A DNA stretch of 64,000 nucleotides, taken from Spinellus fusiger. Lineage: Eukaryota; Mucoromycota; Mucoromycetes; Mucorales; Phycomycetaceae. Below, in pieces: positions 46,936 through 59,145 of this stretch; positions within the stretch are counted from its first letter, which is position 1, and each line of letters begins with the position of its first letter. A program made the position numbers and the translations under genes. The notes beneath the pieces are model-generated. The model searched no databases and had not been told where the DNA came from. It worked only from the letters and a program-made list of their open reading frames with translations. The DNA lies in the NCBI GenBank assembly GCA_025094145.1, contig JALLLS010000114.1, positions 1 through 64,000 of the forward strand. The letters run 5' to 3'.

Positions 46936-48070
46936 CCCTTCTAATAGAATAGAGGTTATGAGAAGGATTAATCACTTCTGATTTCAAACTCAAAGAAAGG
47001 CATTTGGTGAAATTATGATTTGTCAAATAAAAACAGTTTTTCTAATATATTGGACCACTATTGTTTTATGTAAATATAGTAAGAAAGGTGGATATTTGTC
47101 CCAATCTAACAGATTATTTAACGGAATTTTTCGGATGCTCTTAATTGTGAAGGACAGTGTATTTTCAATGCACACTGTTACACGGGGATAAACAGTAAAA
47201 AAAAACTTATTTCTAAGAAGACTTGAGTCAAAGATGATTGAGTGTTTATTTATTTATTTATTATTATTATGTCGAGCACTAAGATCAATAAACAAAAGCC
47301 TAGTAAAGTAAAAGACAATTAGCTAATCGCTAGAAAAGAAAATGAGTTTCAAGTAGAAAAAGATGGGTTCCTTAGTGGAGACTTGTCATTAAGAGGAGCC
47401 AGATAGGCTGATTGGGTGAGCAGTATAACACCTGGTTTAGCTATACAGCCTTTTTAATCAAGTTTTTGTTTCTATGAACAGCACAATATACTTAGCAACC
47501 TACAAAATAAATCTTCATGTCAATCATACCTTAATGATCAAGGCTACATATAGTCTTTATTCTGGTGCTTTATAGCTAATCTCATAGCAATTGTTTGTCA
47601 ATGAAGAGTCATAGATTTAGATAAATGAATGCCTATTTCAACTATAAGTTTAACTAATTTACAATATGTTTTTGACGAACTGTGACTGAGTAAAAACAAA
47701 ACAAAAATTGCTCTCTAAGAAATAAGTTTTTTGTAACAAGAGAATGGCCCTGATGTTTTAATCATTGTGTAATAACCATATCATTTTTCTCGATCTATTG
47801 TAGTGTTAATTAGTCATACTCTTTATACATTATAGTTATGGTTTATTGCATTGGTGTATTTCTATAAATGACATCAGTGTTAACATTATAAGGCATCATA
47901 CTAGACATTTGGACTTGTTTAGTCCATAATCGGTTCTAGTACAACCATGTATGGTAATATTTTTTGGTGAAAATAATCGTGAAGGGTTAGTAAGCCACAT
48001 GGCAAATTTGTATAATTCTAACCCATAGTATTCCTGGTTGTACAAAAACCAACCTCATGTCCGTGCCACA
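46936..48070. other. Non-coding
   Basis: AT-rich, with a short TTTA repeat at 47247-47265; no gene seen. Confidence 0.45.
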
Positions 48071-48160
48071 TATTTTATGCTATAAATTCAAGCAAAAATC
48101 TGATGGATTTTGTCTTTATCTACTCTTCATTTCTTACTCTTACAAACCAGTCTATATACC

Positions 48161-48478
48161 ATGAAGTTCTCCATCTTGATCTCTGCTGTCCTTGGACTCA
48201 CTGTTGCCTCCTCCTCTGTAAAGGCCTTGAACATCAGACGTGATACCTATGAGTTGCCTCCTATTATTTCTGACCGTGTTCGTCCTCCAACCTATACTCC
48301 AAGTGCTAATCTTGATGCAGAAGCTAGTGCTATTGCCTCAAACCCTCCCCTGCCCTCTGACATTCCTCAAAAAGGTGGTTATGCTCTGAATGCTACTGGA
48401 TATCCTAGTGATTACAGATCAACTACTGCCACTGCCACTGCCACAATCACTTCATTCTCTGTTCCTACGTCTCTCTAA
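48161..48478 (+). CDS. Small secreted protein, 105 aa
   Basis: Single exon with a TATAAATT-type box about 80 bp upstream (near 48080) and a CT-rich leader. A clear signal peptide, MKFSILISAVLGLTVASSS, is followed by ALNIRRDTYELPPI; the RR pair could be a Kex2-type processing site. The mature part is rich in Pro, Ser and Ala. It has one possible N-glycosylation site (NAT) and ends in a TATATAT Thr/Ala run, SFSVPTSL. It has no cysteines, so it is not a disulfide-rich effector. Function unknown; codon use looks coding (TCC, CTC, GCC common). Could be a cell-wall or secreted peptide precursor. Confidence 0.7.
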   Translation: MKFSILISAVLGLTVASSSVKALNIRRDTYELPPIISDRVRPPTYTPSANLDAEASAIASNPPLPSDIPQKGGYALNATGYPSDYRSTTATATATITSFSVPTSL

Positions 48479-49871
48479 AGCCATTGTCATTTCATATCGA
48501 TTGTATCCATCTTTTATCTTAGCATCCTTTATATAGATCTACTCATGTATTAAATATCTTCATAAAAAACCACATAGAATTCAATGCCATTTTCTTTTTG
48601 AAAAATAAAATCAAAATCAAAATTATAACATCATTATCAATTCAATCTTTTCTTTGCATCTGCCATAAATCCAGATCTCCTTCAAGTACTAAGGGGTGAT
48701 ACATTTATTGTATGTATACTATATTACAATATGCTTCCTTTTTATTTGTAATAATAATAATAATAATAACACCTAAATGTCTTTTACACCATTCATTTCA
48801 TATAGCTAGAGTCTATCATTTATATTGACTAAAACTATACATTCTAATAAAAAAAAGCATCTATATACAAGACATTTAATTAGTACAACTACGATTTCTT
48901 GCTTTCTTCTTGTTTTCTGACTTGTTGTGTGCTCTGAGATTGAGTAATGTTACAGTGATTTCGTACAGACACTAATGAATACATCTTATACATAGGACAA
49001 GAGAAATTACCTGTATTGAGATAGATTTTCAAATTGAATTTTCTGAATCCTTGAAAAAGAAACAGATCTTGCTTTCAACTGTTTTAAAATGAATGAACAT
49101 AGTGTGTTGATGGCCTCCACGACCTGTTCCTTGAAAACTATTAAGGTATATCTATTCAAATGTAAGAAACTGGATATTTTATTAGGATAGACATTCAAGT
49201 TAGACTTCGCATCCGGTCCTATAAAAGTGTTTTATTTTGTACTTCAATGGCCTTAGGATGGCTAACTGTATTTGCACTCTTTCTATAGCATTGAGAAGAA
49301 AGTAATTTAACCTCAATAGATGAATTATCTACTAATTTTCAAATAAGGTAGTATCTATTCAGGTACAGGTCTAGAATCAATCAAGGTACATTGAATAGAA
49401 ACTCGATCTAATTTATGATATTCAAGATAAGTAAACAAGTCTGATCATTATTATACAGTCTTAAAAAGAAAATTGTTGTGTATTGTAAGATTTAATGGCC
49501 TCTCTCTCTACTTTGTACCACTGGAGAACAGATTATTTATATTTCTAAGCATGCAAACTTTTAAATTGGAATAAAGATTGCACTACAGGAAGAATTGATT
49601 TAGATGGCGATGCCTTGTCAAAGTCTTCACGTGAAAATAGAAGGGCCTAAGTTTTTTTTATCTCTGTGTAATCAGTAAAATCGAGCTACAATGCTCCGAT
49701 AATAGCAGATGCTGTACGGTATACTAATAAATGTACCGCCTGTCTTTGAATATAGCAACAGATCTCATCGTAAATGATAAAAGACATGATTAGTAGATTG
49801 TAGATGAATGATAAAGATATCAATACAAACTAAGGGAAAACAAATCCTCTACTGTTTCAAACCCAGAGAAA
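48479..49871. other. Non-coding
   Basis: (AAT)n tract at 48751-48769. No recognisable genes on either strand. Confidence 0.45.
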
Positions 49872-51297
49872 TCTTTATCACTATATTATCCATTGTAAAT
49901 ACAAAGAGGTCTCTTATTAGTCTATTACTTTGACACTATATCAGACAGTAAAGTAGTATTGGTCAAGTCACAGTCTAATTTTTATGTTTGTTAATGAAGA
50001 CATATTCAGATACACTATTTTATAAGGAAAACTTAATTTATTTCATCAATTTGTAAAAGGTGAGCTTGATAAGTAGATTGGTCCTGCTCATGCTTAACTT
50101 CTTCATTGTCTAGAGTGGTTTGTAGCTCTTCTATCAAGTTATCCAAATCATCTTCCTTGGTACTTATGCATAAATTCTCTTTATCTTTTATGGACTCAAG
50201 AGTGCCGTTTTCCCTGAACCTCTTCAAGATGTTGTAAGCAGTATCCTGGCTAGTGCCCACTATTGAAGCTATCTTCCTTTGGCTGAGTCCATTGTTAATG
50301 TGTTCATGTACGATAGTGTTACGCATGTCTTCATCAATACGTTTTCCCTTTTCACAAGTCTTATGTGGAATTCCAGTACTAAGTGTATGCTTCTTCAATA
50401 TTTTACCAACAGCTGTTCGGTGAATGCCAACCATGGCAGCTATCTTTTCTTGAGTGAGTCCATTGTTAATGTGTTCATGTACGATAGTTTTGCGCATGTC
50501 TTCATCAACACGTTTTCCCTTTTTACAAGTCTTATGTGGAATTCCAGTACTAAGTGTATGCTTCTTCAATATTTTACCAACAGCTGTTCGGTGAATGCCA
50601 ACCATAGCAGCTATCTCCTTTTGAGTGAGTCCATTGACCTTGTGTTCATGTACGATAGTGTTGCGCATGTCTTCATCAACACGTTTCCCCATCTCACAAG
50701 TCTTAAAGGGAATTCCAGTACTAAGTGTATTCTCCTTCAATATTTTACCAACAGTCCATCTACTGGTGCCCACCATGGCAGCTATCTTTTCTTGAGTGAG
50801 ACCATTGACCTTATTCTCATGTATAACAGTGTTGCGCATGTCTTCATCAACACGTCTCCCCCTTTTTACGAGTTTTATGGGGAACTCCGGTGCTAAGTGT
50901 TTCTTCAGTGGTGTCTGTTTGCTCATTAGCAGCCGTTTGTTTGATGAGTGAAGTGGTAAGCATTAAGGAAAGTGTCGAATACACTGCAGTTTGGATAAAT
51001 TATTATTCGGGAAATGAAAATATGACTGTGATATACACAGAGTAGTTAGGATTTTCACTGCTTGGATATTCTTCCCTTCTCTTCATTAGAATAAAGCAAT
51101 CCAGCTACACCAAGTCATTCGTGAGGAAAAGTTCGGCTATTTGACTCTCTACATAGAAACACCTTTTTATAATTATTATTAAAAGACCAATATATATTAT
51201 CAGCTAATACATGTATTTTATTCTATTCATCTTACTATTCTAGTGGCTTTGATCTGATTAAAAATATAGCACGACTCTGCACAGGCACAGAGATATA
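49872..51297 (-). mobile_element. HTH-array unit, copy 2 (intact gene)
   Basis: 1426 bp block with the same edges as 15918-17337 (TCTTTATCACTATATTATCC to CACAGAGATATA). Upstream sequence between 50930 and 51297 is almost identical in the two copies. No terminal inverted repeat seen. Confidence 0.68.
50033..50926 (-). CDS. Protein with four tandem helix-turn-helix repeats
   Basis: 297 aa, one exon, ATG at 50926. After a basic start (MSKQTPLKKHLAPEFPIK) come four units with a period of exactly 57 residues. The Arg of the (R/K)R(V/I)DEDMR motif falls at residues 25, 82, 139 and 196. Each unit contains a homeodomain-like HTH of the Tc1/resolvase kind (LTQEKIAAMVGTSRWTVGKI) and a linker HTLSTGIPxKTC. 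The fourth unit differs at its end (YNILKRFRENGTLESIKDKE). An acidic tail (STKEDDLDNLIEELQTTLDN) and a short QAHLLQIDEIN end follow. There is no DDE catalytic domain. Likely a DNA-binding protein derived from transposase HTH domains; whether it is a mobile-element regulator or a domesticated factor is open. Intact, unlike the copy at 16079. Confidence 0.8.
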   Translation of the reverse strand: MSKQTPLKKHLAPEFPIKLVKRGRRVDEDMRNTVIHENKVNGLTQEKIAAMVGTSRWTVGKILKENTLSTGIPFKTCEMGKRVDEDMRNTIVHEHKVNGLTQKEIAAMVGIHRTAVGKILKKHTLSTGIPHKTCKKGKRVDEDMRKTIVHEHINNGLTQEKIAAMVGIHRTAVGKILKKHTLSTGIPHKTCEKGKRIDEDMRNTIVHEHINNGLSQRKIASIVGTSQDTAYNILKRFRENGTLESIKDKENLCISTKEDDLDNLIEELQTTLDNEEVKHEQDQSTYQAHLLQIDEIN

Positions 51298-53020
51298 GAT
51301 CTTGGACTTATTTATTTATAAATAATAAACGCTATTTGTTATTTATACTTATAACTTATAAGAAGTCTAATGTCTATCTAAAGAAGACTATTTTAAATTT
51401 GAAAATCCTTAAAATTTGTTTTCCTTTCAGTTTAGTATGGGATAAAATGGTCAAATGTAGAGTACTGAACAAATAGTACTTATAAACAAACATCCCCCCT
51501 TCTTTTTTTTTTTAATTTATAAAATATTTAAAGTTTTTATCTAGAAGATTCATAAAATGATAACATTATGGAGATGAAGTCTGAAAACTGAAAGTATGCG
51601 TGCTTGGGCTTTGAAACAACAACCTTCTTTCTGTTACTCAATATAGTCTTGTAGAAGTAGCATAAAGAGATGGAGACTATCTTTATATTTTTAGCTAGAA
51701 CTTATTTAATATTGATCACCATCAATCTACAACTAATGATACTGATTAACTTACTACTATTTATCCAAGAAGATAGAATAAGTTGTAATGCTATTAATAA
51801 CAAATATTAACTTTATTTCTTAACCTTGAGCCAAATTATAATCATAAATCAGACAGACAGTTCTTTATAGTAAGCATCTGGCTTTCTTTTTGTTTCATTC
51901 AAGGGCACATAACCCATCAATCCATCTTCTTACCTTACTTGCAAAGAGCATTCATTCTCCTTAACTGAATGTATAGGTTGAATACATGAGATATAATAGT
52001 TACAGCTATATGCACCATAGGACACTATCATAGGTGAGAGGACAAACTATAGCTCTACTAACCTTATTTTTCATAATCATGAATATAAATTAAAGTATTA
52101 ACCTTTATAAGCACCACAGCTTAATTCAATCAAAAGGAGGAATAGTCTAAGAGTGTTCTTGACTAGAGTGTTCTCCAAGAGTGTTCATCACACTGTTTCC
52201 AAGATAGATGGGCTATATCAACCTATCCTGCATGAATATATAAATATTTATAAACAAACCAACATTTATGCATTATGAGCATTCGTTTTAATGCCATTCT
52301 GTCTTTCACTATTTCTATTGGATCATCATCTTTGTCCATCGATGCGTGTACTTTATAACATCTGTAATAATGCATGTAAATGATAAGGGAGAAATATGAG
52401 AATAAAGGAAACTAGAAACTAGACAGTAGCAGTAGCAAAAAGTGAGTTTAGTAAAGATATTTTATTGTAAAGTGGAATTCAGCCTCTAAATACCCCAAAG
52501 AGTACCAAGACTATAGATTTTATACTGTGTTTTTTTTTGTGGACTATAATGACAGGCTACACATAATGGCTGTAATTGAGGGTTAGAGTGCTTGTATTAG
52601 TAGACACTTAATTTACTGCTTATAACATTAATAAACAGAGAAACAGGTCATCCACTTATAACATACCTGTTTTATATTTATATATTTATATGTTTATATA
52701 TGTTTATATGTTTATAAATATAAAGTGAATAAGCACTTCCCAAGGACATCTACCCAGAAGAAAAAGAAAAAGAAAAAGAAACAGATGATTCTCAAGAATC
52801 CAACCAGAGTCTATTTTCACACTTACTTTTGCGATGCAAGGCCTTGACTTTCTTGCTTAAGAGTCGAGCAAATCACAGTAATGCACGTCTGAATAGAGGC
52901 AAGTCGGCATTCCTCCACGTTTCTTTGTCTTGAACCCAGCTTAACACAAAAGGGGCATGGACGCGACTCTTACTCCTGCTAGTTTTCCATGTTAAGATCC
53001 ACATGCTTATTTTAAAACAG
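51298..53020. other. Non-coding
   Basis: About 1.7 kb of AT-rich sequence with TATATTTATA repeats (52675-52725) and a GAAAAA tract (52758-52780). No gene recognised. Confidence 0.45.
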
Positions 53021-53094
53021 CGGTCTGGCTTATAATGGGCTAAAATAGCAGCATAACACTGAGCTTTTTCTTTCTTCTATCTATCCAAATTACT

Positions 53095-55332
53095 ATGTCT
53101 TTCTTTGACTACGACGCTATTAAGAGCAGCATTGTCTCTCACAGGGTTGAAGAATACACCTATACCTATGGTACTGCTGGTTTCCGCACAAAGTGAGTAG
53201 CAGTGGTAATAGCAATAGTGGTACGAGTCATAGCAGACGAGTCTTTCTGTCTTTCTGTCTCTCTGTCTATAGAATCATATAAAAGAAATGAAGAAATGAG
53301 AACGCGTAACTCATCCTTTTGTTCAGAGCTGATTTGTTGGACTCCGTGATGTACAAGGTGGGTATTCTTGGCACCCTCCGTTCCAAGAAGCTCAACGGTG
53401 CTACCATTGGTGTTATGATCACTGCTTCCCACAATCCAGAGGAGGTAAATCCATTCTTTTAGGAATATGTGTTCACACAATGTCATTATTAGGATAACGG
53501 TGTAAAACTTGTGGATCCTCGAGGTGAAATGCTTGAACAGTCCTGGGAGGCATATGCAACAAGCCTTGCAAATGCTAAGGATGGCGAAACTCTGGCTACT
53601 GTTGTAGAAGAGATTGTGGCCGCTAACAAGATCAACATTGAGAATGAAGGTGCCGTTATTTACGGTTATGATACAAGGTAAATAGATTCACACACACAAA
53701 AGAAAGAAAGACAGAAAGAAAGTGTAAACAAACATAGATAGACTCATTTGTGTTTGTTTTTGTTCAACAGACCAAGCTGCGCAGAACTTGTGCAGTGTTT
53801 AGAACTAGGATTGAAGGTCTCTGGTGCAAAGGCAACTAACTTTGGTTTGAAGACTACACCTATGCTCCACTACCTTGTGCGTTGTATTAACACAGCCAAC
53901 ACAAGCGATTCTTATGGTGAGCCTACTGAGGAGGGCTACTACAAAAAGTTATCCGATGCATTCAAGGCATCTGTGGTAAGATGGCACTGTGCATCAATTA
54001 TAAATGACTTTGCATACTTACATTGATGATAGAAAGGAAAAGCACATCTTTCTCCTCTCTTTGTAGACTGTGCCAATGGTGTGGGTGCACCTAAGCTTAA
54101 AGAGTTTCTCAAGTTCCTTCCTGAGGATGTCTTCTCTACAGTGGTATTGAATGATGATACAACCACTCTTGGTAAACTCAACAAGAATGTAAGCACACAT
54201 TACCATGGATCTAAAGACTTGAACCTAATGATTATACTTAGTGTGGTGCTGATTATGTCAAGACCCAGCAAAGGGCTCCTCTTGGCACTACTATCTCTAT
54301 TGGTGACAGATTCTGTTCTTATGATGGTGATGCTGACCGTATTGTTTACTATTACGTTGACTCCAGTAAGTAGTTGGCAGGTGTAGATAAGCGTAGAGCT
54401 CATATCTTTTGTACAGACGGTGTATTCAAACTCTTGGATGGTGACAAGATTGCTGGTCTTGCTGCCATGTTCATTATTGAGCTTGTGCGTGATGCTGGTA
54501 TTGAGTCCATTAAGGTTGGTGTAGTACAGACAGCCTATGCCAATGGAAGCTCTACAAACTATCTTAGCAAAGTATTGGTAAGTGAGGTTTATTATTGAAG
54601 AAATACTCATTGTCGGCTATAGAATGTGCCTGTGTCTTGCGTTGCTACTGGTGTAAAGCATTTGCACCATGAAGCAGAAAAGTACGATGTTGGTGTTTAC
54701 TTTGAGGCCAATGGTCACGGCACTGTTCTTTTCAGCCCAGAGGCACTCAACACAATCAAAACAACAGAGGCGTAAGTAGTAGATCTATTTTATAGGAAAC
54801 AAAGATTAACATCAACCTCTCCTAGTAAAACACCTGCTCAGAAGGATGCTATTGATCAGCTCAAGGCCTTGACTGAATTGATCAACCAGACTGTGGGAGA
54901 TGCTATTTCTGATATGCTTTTGGTGGAGACCATCTTGACCAACCGTCAATGGGGCTGTGAAGAATGGGACCAGGCCTACACTGATCTTACGAACCGTCTG
55001 ATCAGAGTGGTGGTGAAGGATAGATACATCTTCAAGACTACAAATGCAGAGCGCCAGCTTGTTGAGCCTGTGGGTCTCCAAGAAGAGATTGATAGCATTG
55101 TAGCCAAATATACTAGCGGACGTTCCTTTGTTCGGTAATTACTCCTGAGCTATCATCATGGGGCAGCTATCTTACTGTCTATTTGTTCTATAGTGCTTCA
55201 GGAACAGAAGACGCCGTTCGTGTGTATGCTGAGGCTGCTACTCGCGCAGAAACCGATGATTTGGCAGCAAAAGTAGCCCAGCTTGTGTATGACCGTGCTG
55301 GTGGTCTTGGTGTCCGTCCTCTTTCTGCCTAA
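53095..55332 (+). CDS. PCM1: Phosphoacetylglucosamine mutase
   Basis: Interconverts GlcNAc-6-P and GlcNAc-1-P in the cytosol, feeding UDP-GlcNAc for chitin, N-glycans and GPI anchors. Ten exons: 53095-53192, 53327-53444, 53493-53677, 53771-53975, 54033-54188, 54242-54365, 54417-54577, 54623-54771, 54826-55134 and 55194-55332. They sum to 1644 nt and 547 aa; all introns are GT..AG and the frame closes exactly. This is the usual length for the family. Landmarks: [10 protein letters not shown] at the start; catalytic serine S67 in [12 protein letters not shown]; metal loop DGDADR (D282, D284, D286); sugar loop FEANGHGT (E377); phosphate loop RASGTED (from R502). No lesion seen. It is convergent with the peptidase gene, 271 bp apart. 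Symbol follows yeast PCM1 (AGM1/PGM3 in other species). Confidence 0.96.
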
Positions 55333-55603
55333 GCATAGCAGTTTAATAGTTAAAAAGCATCCATAGCACAAACAAACAAACAAACAAATTCACACACATA
55401 TCCTCATAAAACATAAAACATAAACACTCTTCTGATTCCAATATTTATTTTTATTAAATCAGCCCACTCTGGCTAACCGTAGAAACCAGCCAAGTTAGTG
55501 ACAGAATGTTATAAAAGTACTGCTTGGATAGGAGCCAAAAATCCAATACTACATCCATCGCTCACTTGTATAACTACCAAGTACCATGTATTTCTATCTT
55601 AAT

Positions 55604-58600
55604 TTATATGTGCCACACTTGAACAACAGCACTCAACCAAGCAGGTGCTGTCCATGCTGGTATCGATTTACGAATCTCAGCCAGTACACCAACACCAGCC
55701 AACAAACGCTCTTTTCCTGTCCCAGGGAAGTTCTCTCTCTCCATGCCAGTAAACTCCAGTCGCATTTTCCACTCTCCACGCTCTGCTAGAGGACGTTCAG
55801 CTTCAGGTACTTTTACAGCCAAGTTGAATTTCCAACCATCACTGCCATACCCACTGATATGGCGTATAATGTAATGTATGCTAATGTCTTCAGGATCCTG
55901 CCCCTCAATATCCCACTGTGTTATATGGCCATCAAAGTTAACAATGTTCCATATGTAGGTAGGGGCCACATAAAGAACAGTGAAAGATCGAATGCCTGTG
56001 ACTGGATCATACACATCATTATGAACAGCAACAGAAGGAAATGGAGCTGACATGAGTTCCAAAAGAGGTGTGTTCTTCACTTCTTGGCTCAGTCGAGAAC
56101 GAACAAATGGTTCAGAATCAAAGGTATAGCCTCCCAAAAAGGCACCAAAAGGATGAACAACATCCCAATCACTAGCTCCTCCAAAGAGACGAGCCTGGCT
56201 GGCGGGTACACCCAAGGTGTGTTCTATTGTCTCCACAATGGCCTGAATATGGGGTCCACGGTCTGCCTGTGCAATGCTTATGGATATCTCACCCGAAGTC
56301 AAGTTTTTCAAGTGTTGAACAAAGCTAATCAATCAATCAATAGATGGATGGTATTCATAGTATCATTATAATAATTAGCAGAAGAAGAGGTAAAAGTATT
56401 AGACTTACATTCTCTTGGGATGAAGATCGTCGTATGGAAATGCCCAGCCACCATAAGAACCACCACTCAATAGTACTACCACAAGTACAGCCCCTTGAAG
56501 AGCAAGAAGAACAAAAAGGACCTTGGCAAGAACAGCCTTTCCAAAGCGATGAACATGGGCAAGAATGGGAATCGTAGTCAGGAAAGTAACCATACCAAAG
56601 AGTATAGATATAATGCTATCTACAGGTGTCTCTACTCCCATACGGCCTGTCAATGGCACAAATATATCTATAAGAAAATAGGTGTAGCTGTTGTATAAAA
56701 GTGCGACGGGGAAGACACTCAAAAGATAAGTGAGTGAGTGTACTTTGGGCTGCCGAATCTTCTTTCTCTGGTCAGTTGTAAAGCAAAACTCATTCATGGC
56801 AGCAGCAAAGAGCAGAACAATAGTAAACAGCCATAGTAGATAGGAGCTAGCAATACTGAAGTAGGTTGCGATGAATGTGAAGGATACAAATGTCATCAGC
56901 AGAGAGATGAAGACACCGTACTCCATGTCTACATGCTGAGGACCAGGAAGAAGGTAGGTAAGGTACTGAACGCCATATGATCCGATGAAAGAGACAGGAC
57001 CAAAGATAATAAAAGGGTACCACTCCCTAGAGAACCAGCACATGTTGCGTTCTATAGCAGAAGAGGTGATGAAAAGGGCCACGGTGATAGGAAGAAACAG
57101 GGATCCAGCAAGACTGAGGTAGATGGATACAATCGATTTGGCGTATGCAGTAAGAATATTGCCTCTAGTTCTATACGGAGAGGATTGACTGGTTTTCTGT
57201 ACAATATGGATGAAGAAGATGACAGAGGCAATAATAGTGATCGACTGTAGAATCAAGGCTGTCTGCCAAGAGTAGGATACAAAGAATAATCCTGTCACTG
57301 TAAGCAATGCTATTGTTGTTCAGTTACCTTGGACATCAAAGAATACAGTGTCGCTTGTCTGTTCCATGCCTTCTAATGTCGTATTCAGTGCCAAATAGTT
57401 GACGATGGCCAATGTATTCTCTCCCAAGTGCTGAATGGATCCAGGAGAAAGATGCTTCACTGTATCCAAATGAGTGTGGTATAAGTATGAATTCTTATAG
57501 ATAGCCATGTCCATTCCAGTGAGATTGCCATACTGAACAAACTGTCTAAAGTCAGTATCTGACAGGATCAGCCCAGTACGGAATACATCATTTGCCTGTT
57601 CATGGATGAGTCATGGAAACATGTCAAAGAAACATATCAAAGAAACATACCAAAACAGTGCCATGAGGATAAGGTGCCTGCTTATAGGCCTCTACCATTT
57701 CTCTTGCATTGGCTTGGAATAGAATCTCGGTGCCTGTTGTTCCGCATGAATCAATATTGACTACTGTCCGAATCCTAATAATAACAATAATAGTAAGCAT
57801 TGTGCATTGTATTATTAATCAATTGCTTACGAATCCTTAAGTTCATGCTTAGTAATAAACATATGAGAAGCATCTTGAAGGGTTTCTTCAGCACCATTAA
57901 ATACTAATGAAGGAAAGAAAAAGAAAACAGTTATTGACCCAATAAAAGATGGGAAATACACCATTGCTTACAGAATACAATAGAGTTTTTGTAGCTTCTC
58001 CAGTCTCTTTGACTCAAAACACGGATAAGTTCAAGCATGACAGCTGTTCCCGAGCCATCATCACTAGCTCCTGGGGATCCAATGGCAGTATCAAAATGCG
58101 AATTCATCAGAACGGCATTCTTCTCACAAGACCGATCTCCCGAGCCATTCAATGGGCAGGAGAGACGAACAATGATGTTGGTGATGTTGGTGTACTGCTT
58201 TAAGACCACTAACACAATGAGTTCTCTATTCTATATAGACCACCTTACTTTTATCCAAGATATCAAAGCGATGACTACCTGACTCTTGCTGTGTCCAAAT
58301 GTCAAATTTGGGTGCATGAAGGATACCTTGTGCATTTTGTTTATAGGATTGTACCATATCATGCAAATACTCAAATGTTTTTTGTTCCTCAGCGGTGCCT
58401 ACAAGACCTATACACTTATCAATCTCTCTTCTAGTCCATTCTGCTTACGATAGCCAATTGTATCACTCAGATAAGACATTGTTTCTACTGCATTGTACTC
58501 AGAGAACTCGTCTTTTTGAGGTGGAAGTAGGTTGCGGTGTGTTTTTGGTGCGGGAAGTCTATAGTGGAAATATCTGGCAATAAGACAGGCCACTATGCAG

Positions 58601-58716
58601 TACACGAGTAGACGCGTCCATGATTTTAGTGCCCCTGGTCGTTCTGTGAGTGAGGCAGCTACACTGGACTGTTTTATTGTTTTATCTACAGTCGTCGGCC
58701 TTTTTGATATCACCAT
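55604..58716 (-). CDS. M28 family membrane metallopeptidase (ERMP1/PFF1-like)
   Basis: Eight exons: 58716-58449, 58407-58249, 58208-57972, 57903-57831, 57774-57651, 57595-57328, 57297-56409 and 56324-55604. They sum to 2739 nt and 912 aa, with introns of 28-84 bp, matching the roughly 900 aa of ER metallopeptidase 1 and yeast vacuolar Pff1. A short cytosolic N-terminus and one membrane segment (LLVYCIVACLIARYF) precede the peptidase domain. Zinc ligands by family: H180 and D192 (MNSHFDT, GASDDGSG), E227/E228 (FNGAEE), D254 (NIDSCGTTG), H327 (YHTHLDT). The long exon 7 encodes several membrane spans. Exon 8 is the soluble, luminal C-terminal domain. It probably acts as an aminopeptidase in the ER or vacuole membrane; which organelle cannot be told from sequence. 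Confidence 0.93.
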
Positions 58717-58729
58717 AACTATGCAAAAA

Positions 58730-58812
58730 GATGAAAGAGAGAAAGGAGAGAGAAAAAAAAGAGAAAAAAAAGAGAAAAAAAAAGAGAAAAAAGAAAAGAG
58801 AAAAAAAAAGAA
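58730..58812. repeat. Purine-only tract
   Basis: GAGAAAGGAGAGAGAAAAAA-type sequence, almost pure A/G on the plus strand, in the immediate upstream region of the M28 gene. Confidence 0.7.
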
Positions 58813-58855
58813 TCGAACTCCACACTAGAAATGGGGTTTTTAACTAACAGCAATA

Positions 58856-59145
58856 GCAGAGATAAATAGATAAATAAATAGATAAATAGATAGATAAATA
58901 CATAAATAGATAGATAAATACATAAATACATAAATACATAAATAGATAGATAAATAGATAAATAGATAAATACATAGTTAAATAAATAGTTAAATAGTTA
59001 AATAGACAGATAAATAAATAAATAAATAGTTAAATAGACAGATAAATAAATAAATAAATAGTTAAATAGACAGATAAATAAATAAATAAATAGTTAAATA
59101 GACAGATAAATAGATAAATAAATAAATAGACAGATAGATAGATGA
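58856..59145. repeat. GATA/TAAA minisatellite
   Basis: Runs of GATAAATA and ACATAAATA, then a 32 bp unit (TAAATAGACAGATAAATAAA...) repeated about three times at 59000-59105. Confidence 0.85.

Noticed and set aside
49872..51297. Helitron
   Set aside because: The start TCTTTATC is suggestive, but there is no CTRR 3' end with hairpin and no Rep/helicase; A-T insertion context is not met at both copies.
53946..54080. Alternative acceptor TTTGTAG just before ACTGTGCCAATGG in the mutase
   Set aside because: It throws the frame. Using the TAG at 54032 restores [16 protein letters not shown] and the exact 1644 nt total.
54018..54206. Minus-strand frames across the mutase gene
   Set aside because: They lie opposite verified exons and introns of the mutase, whose 10-exon model closes in frame with all catalytic motifs.
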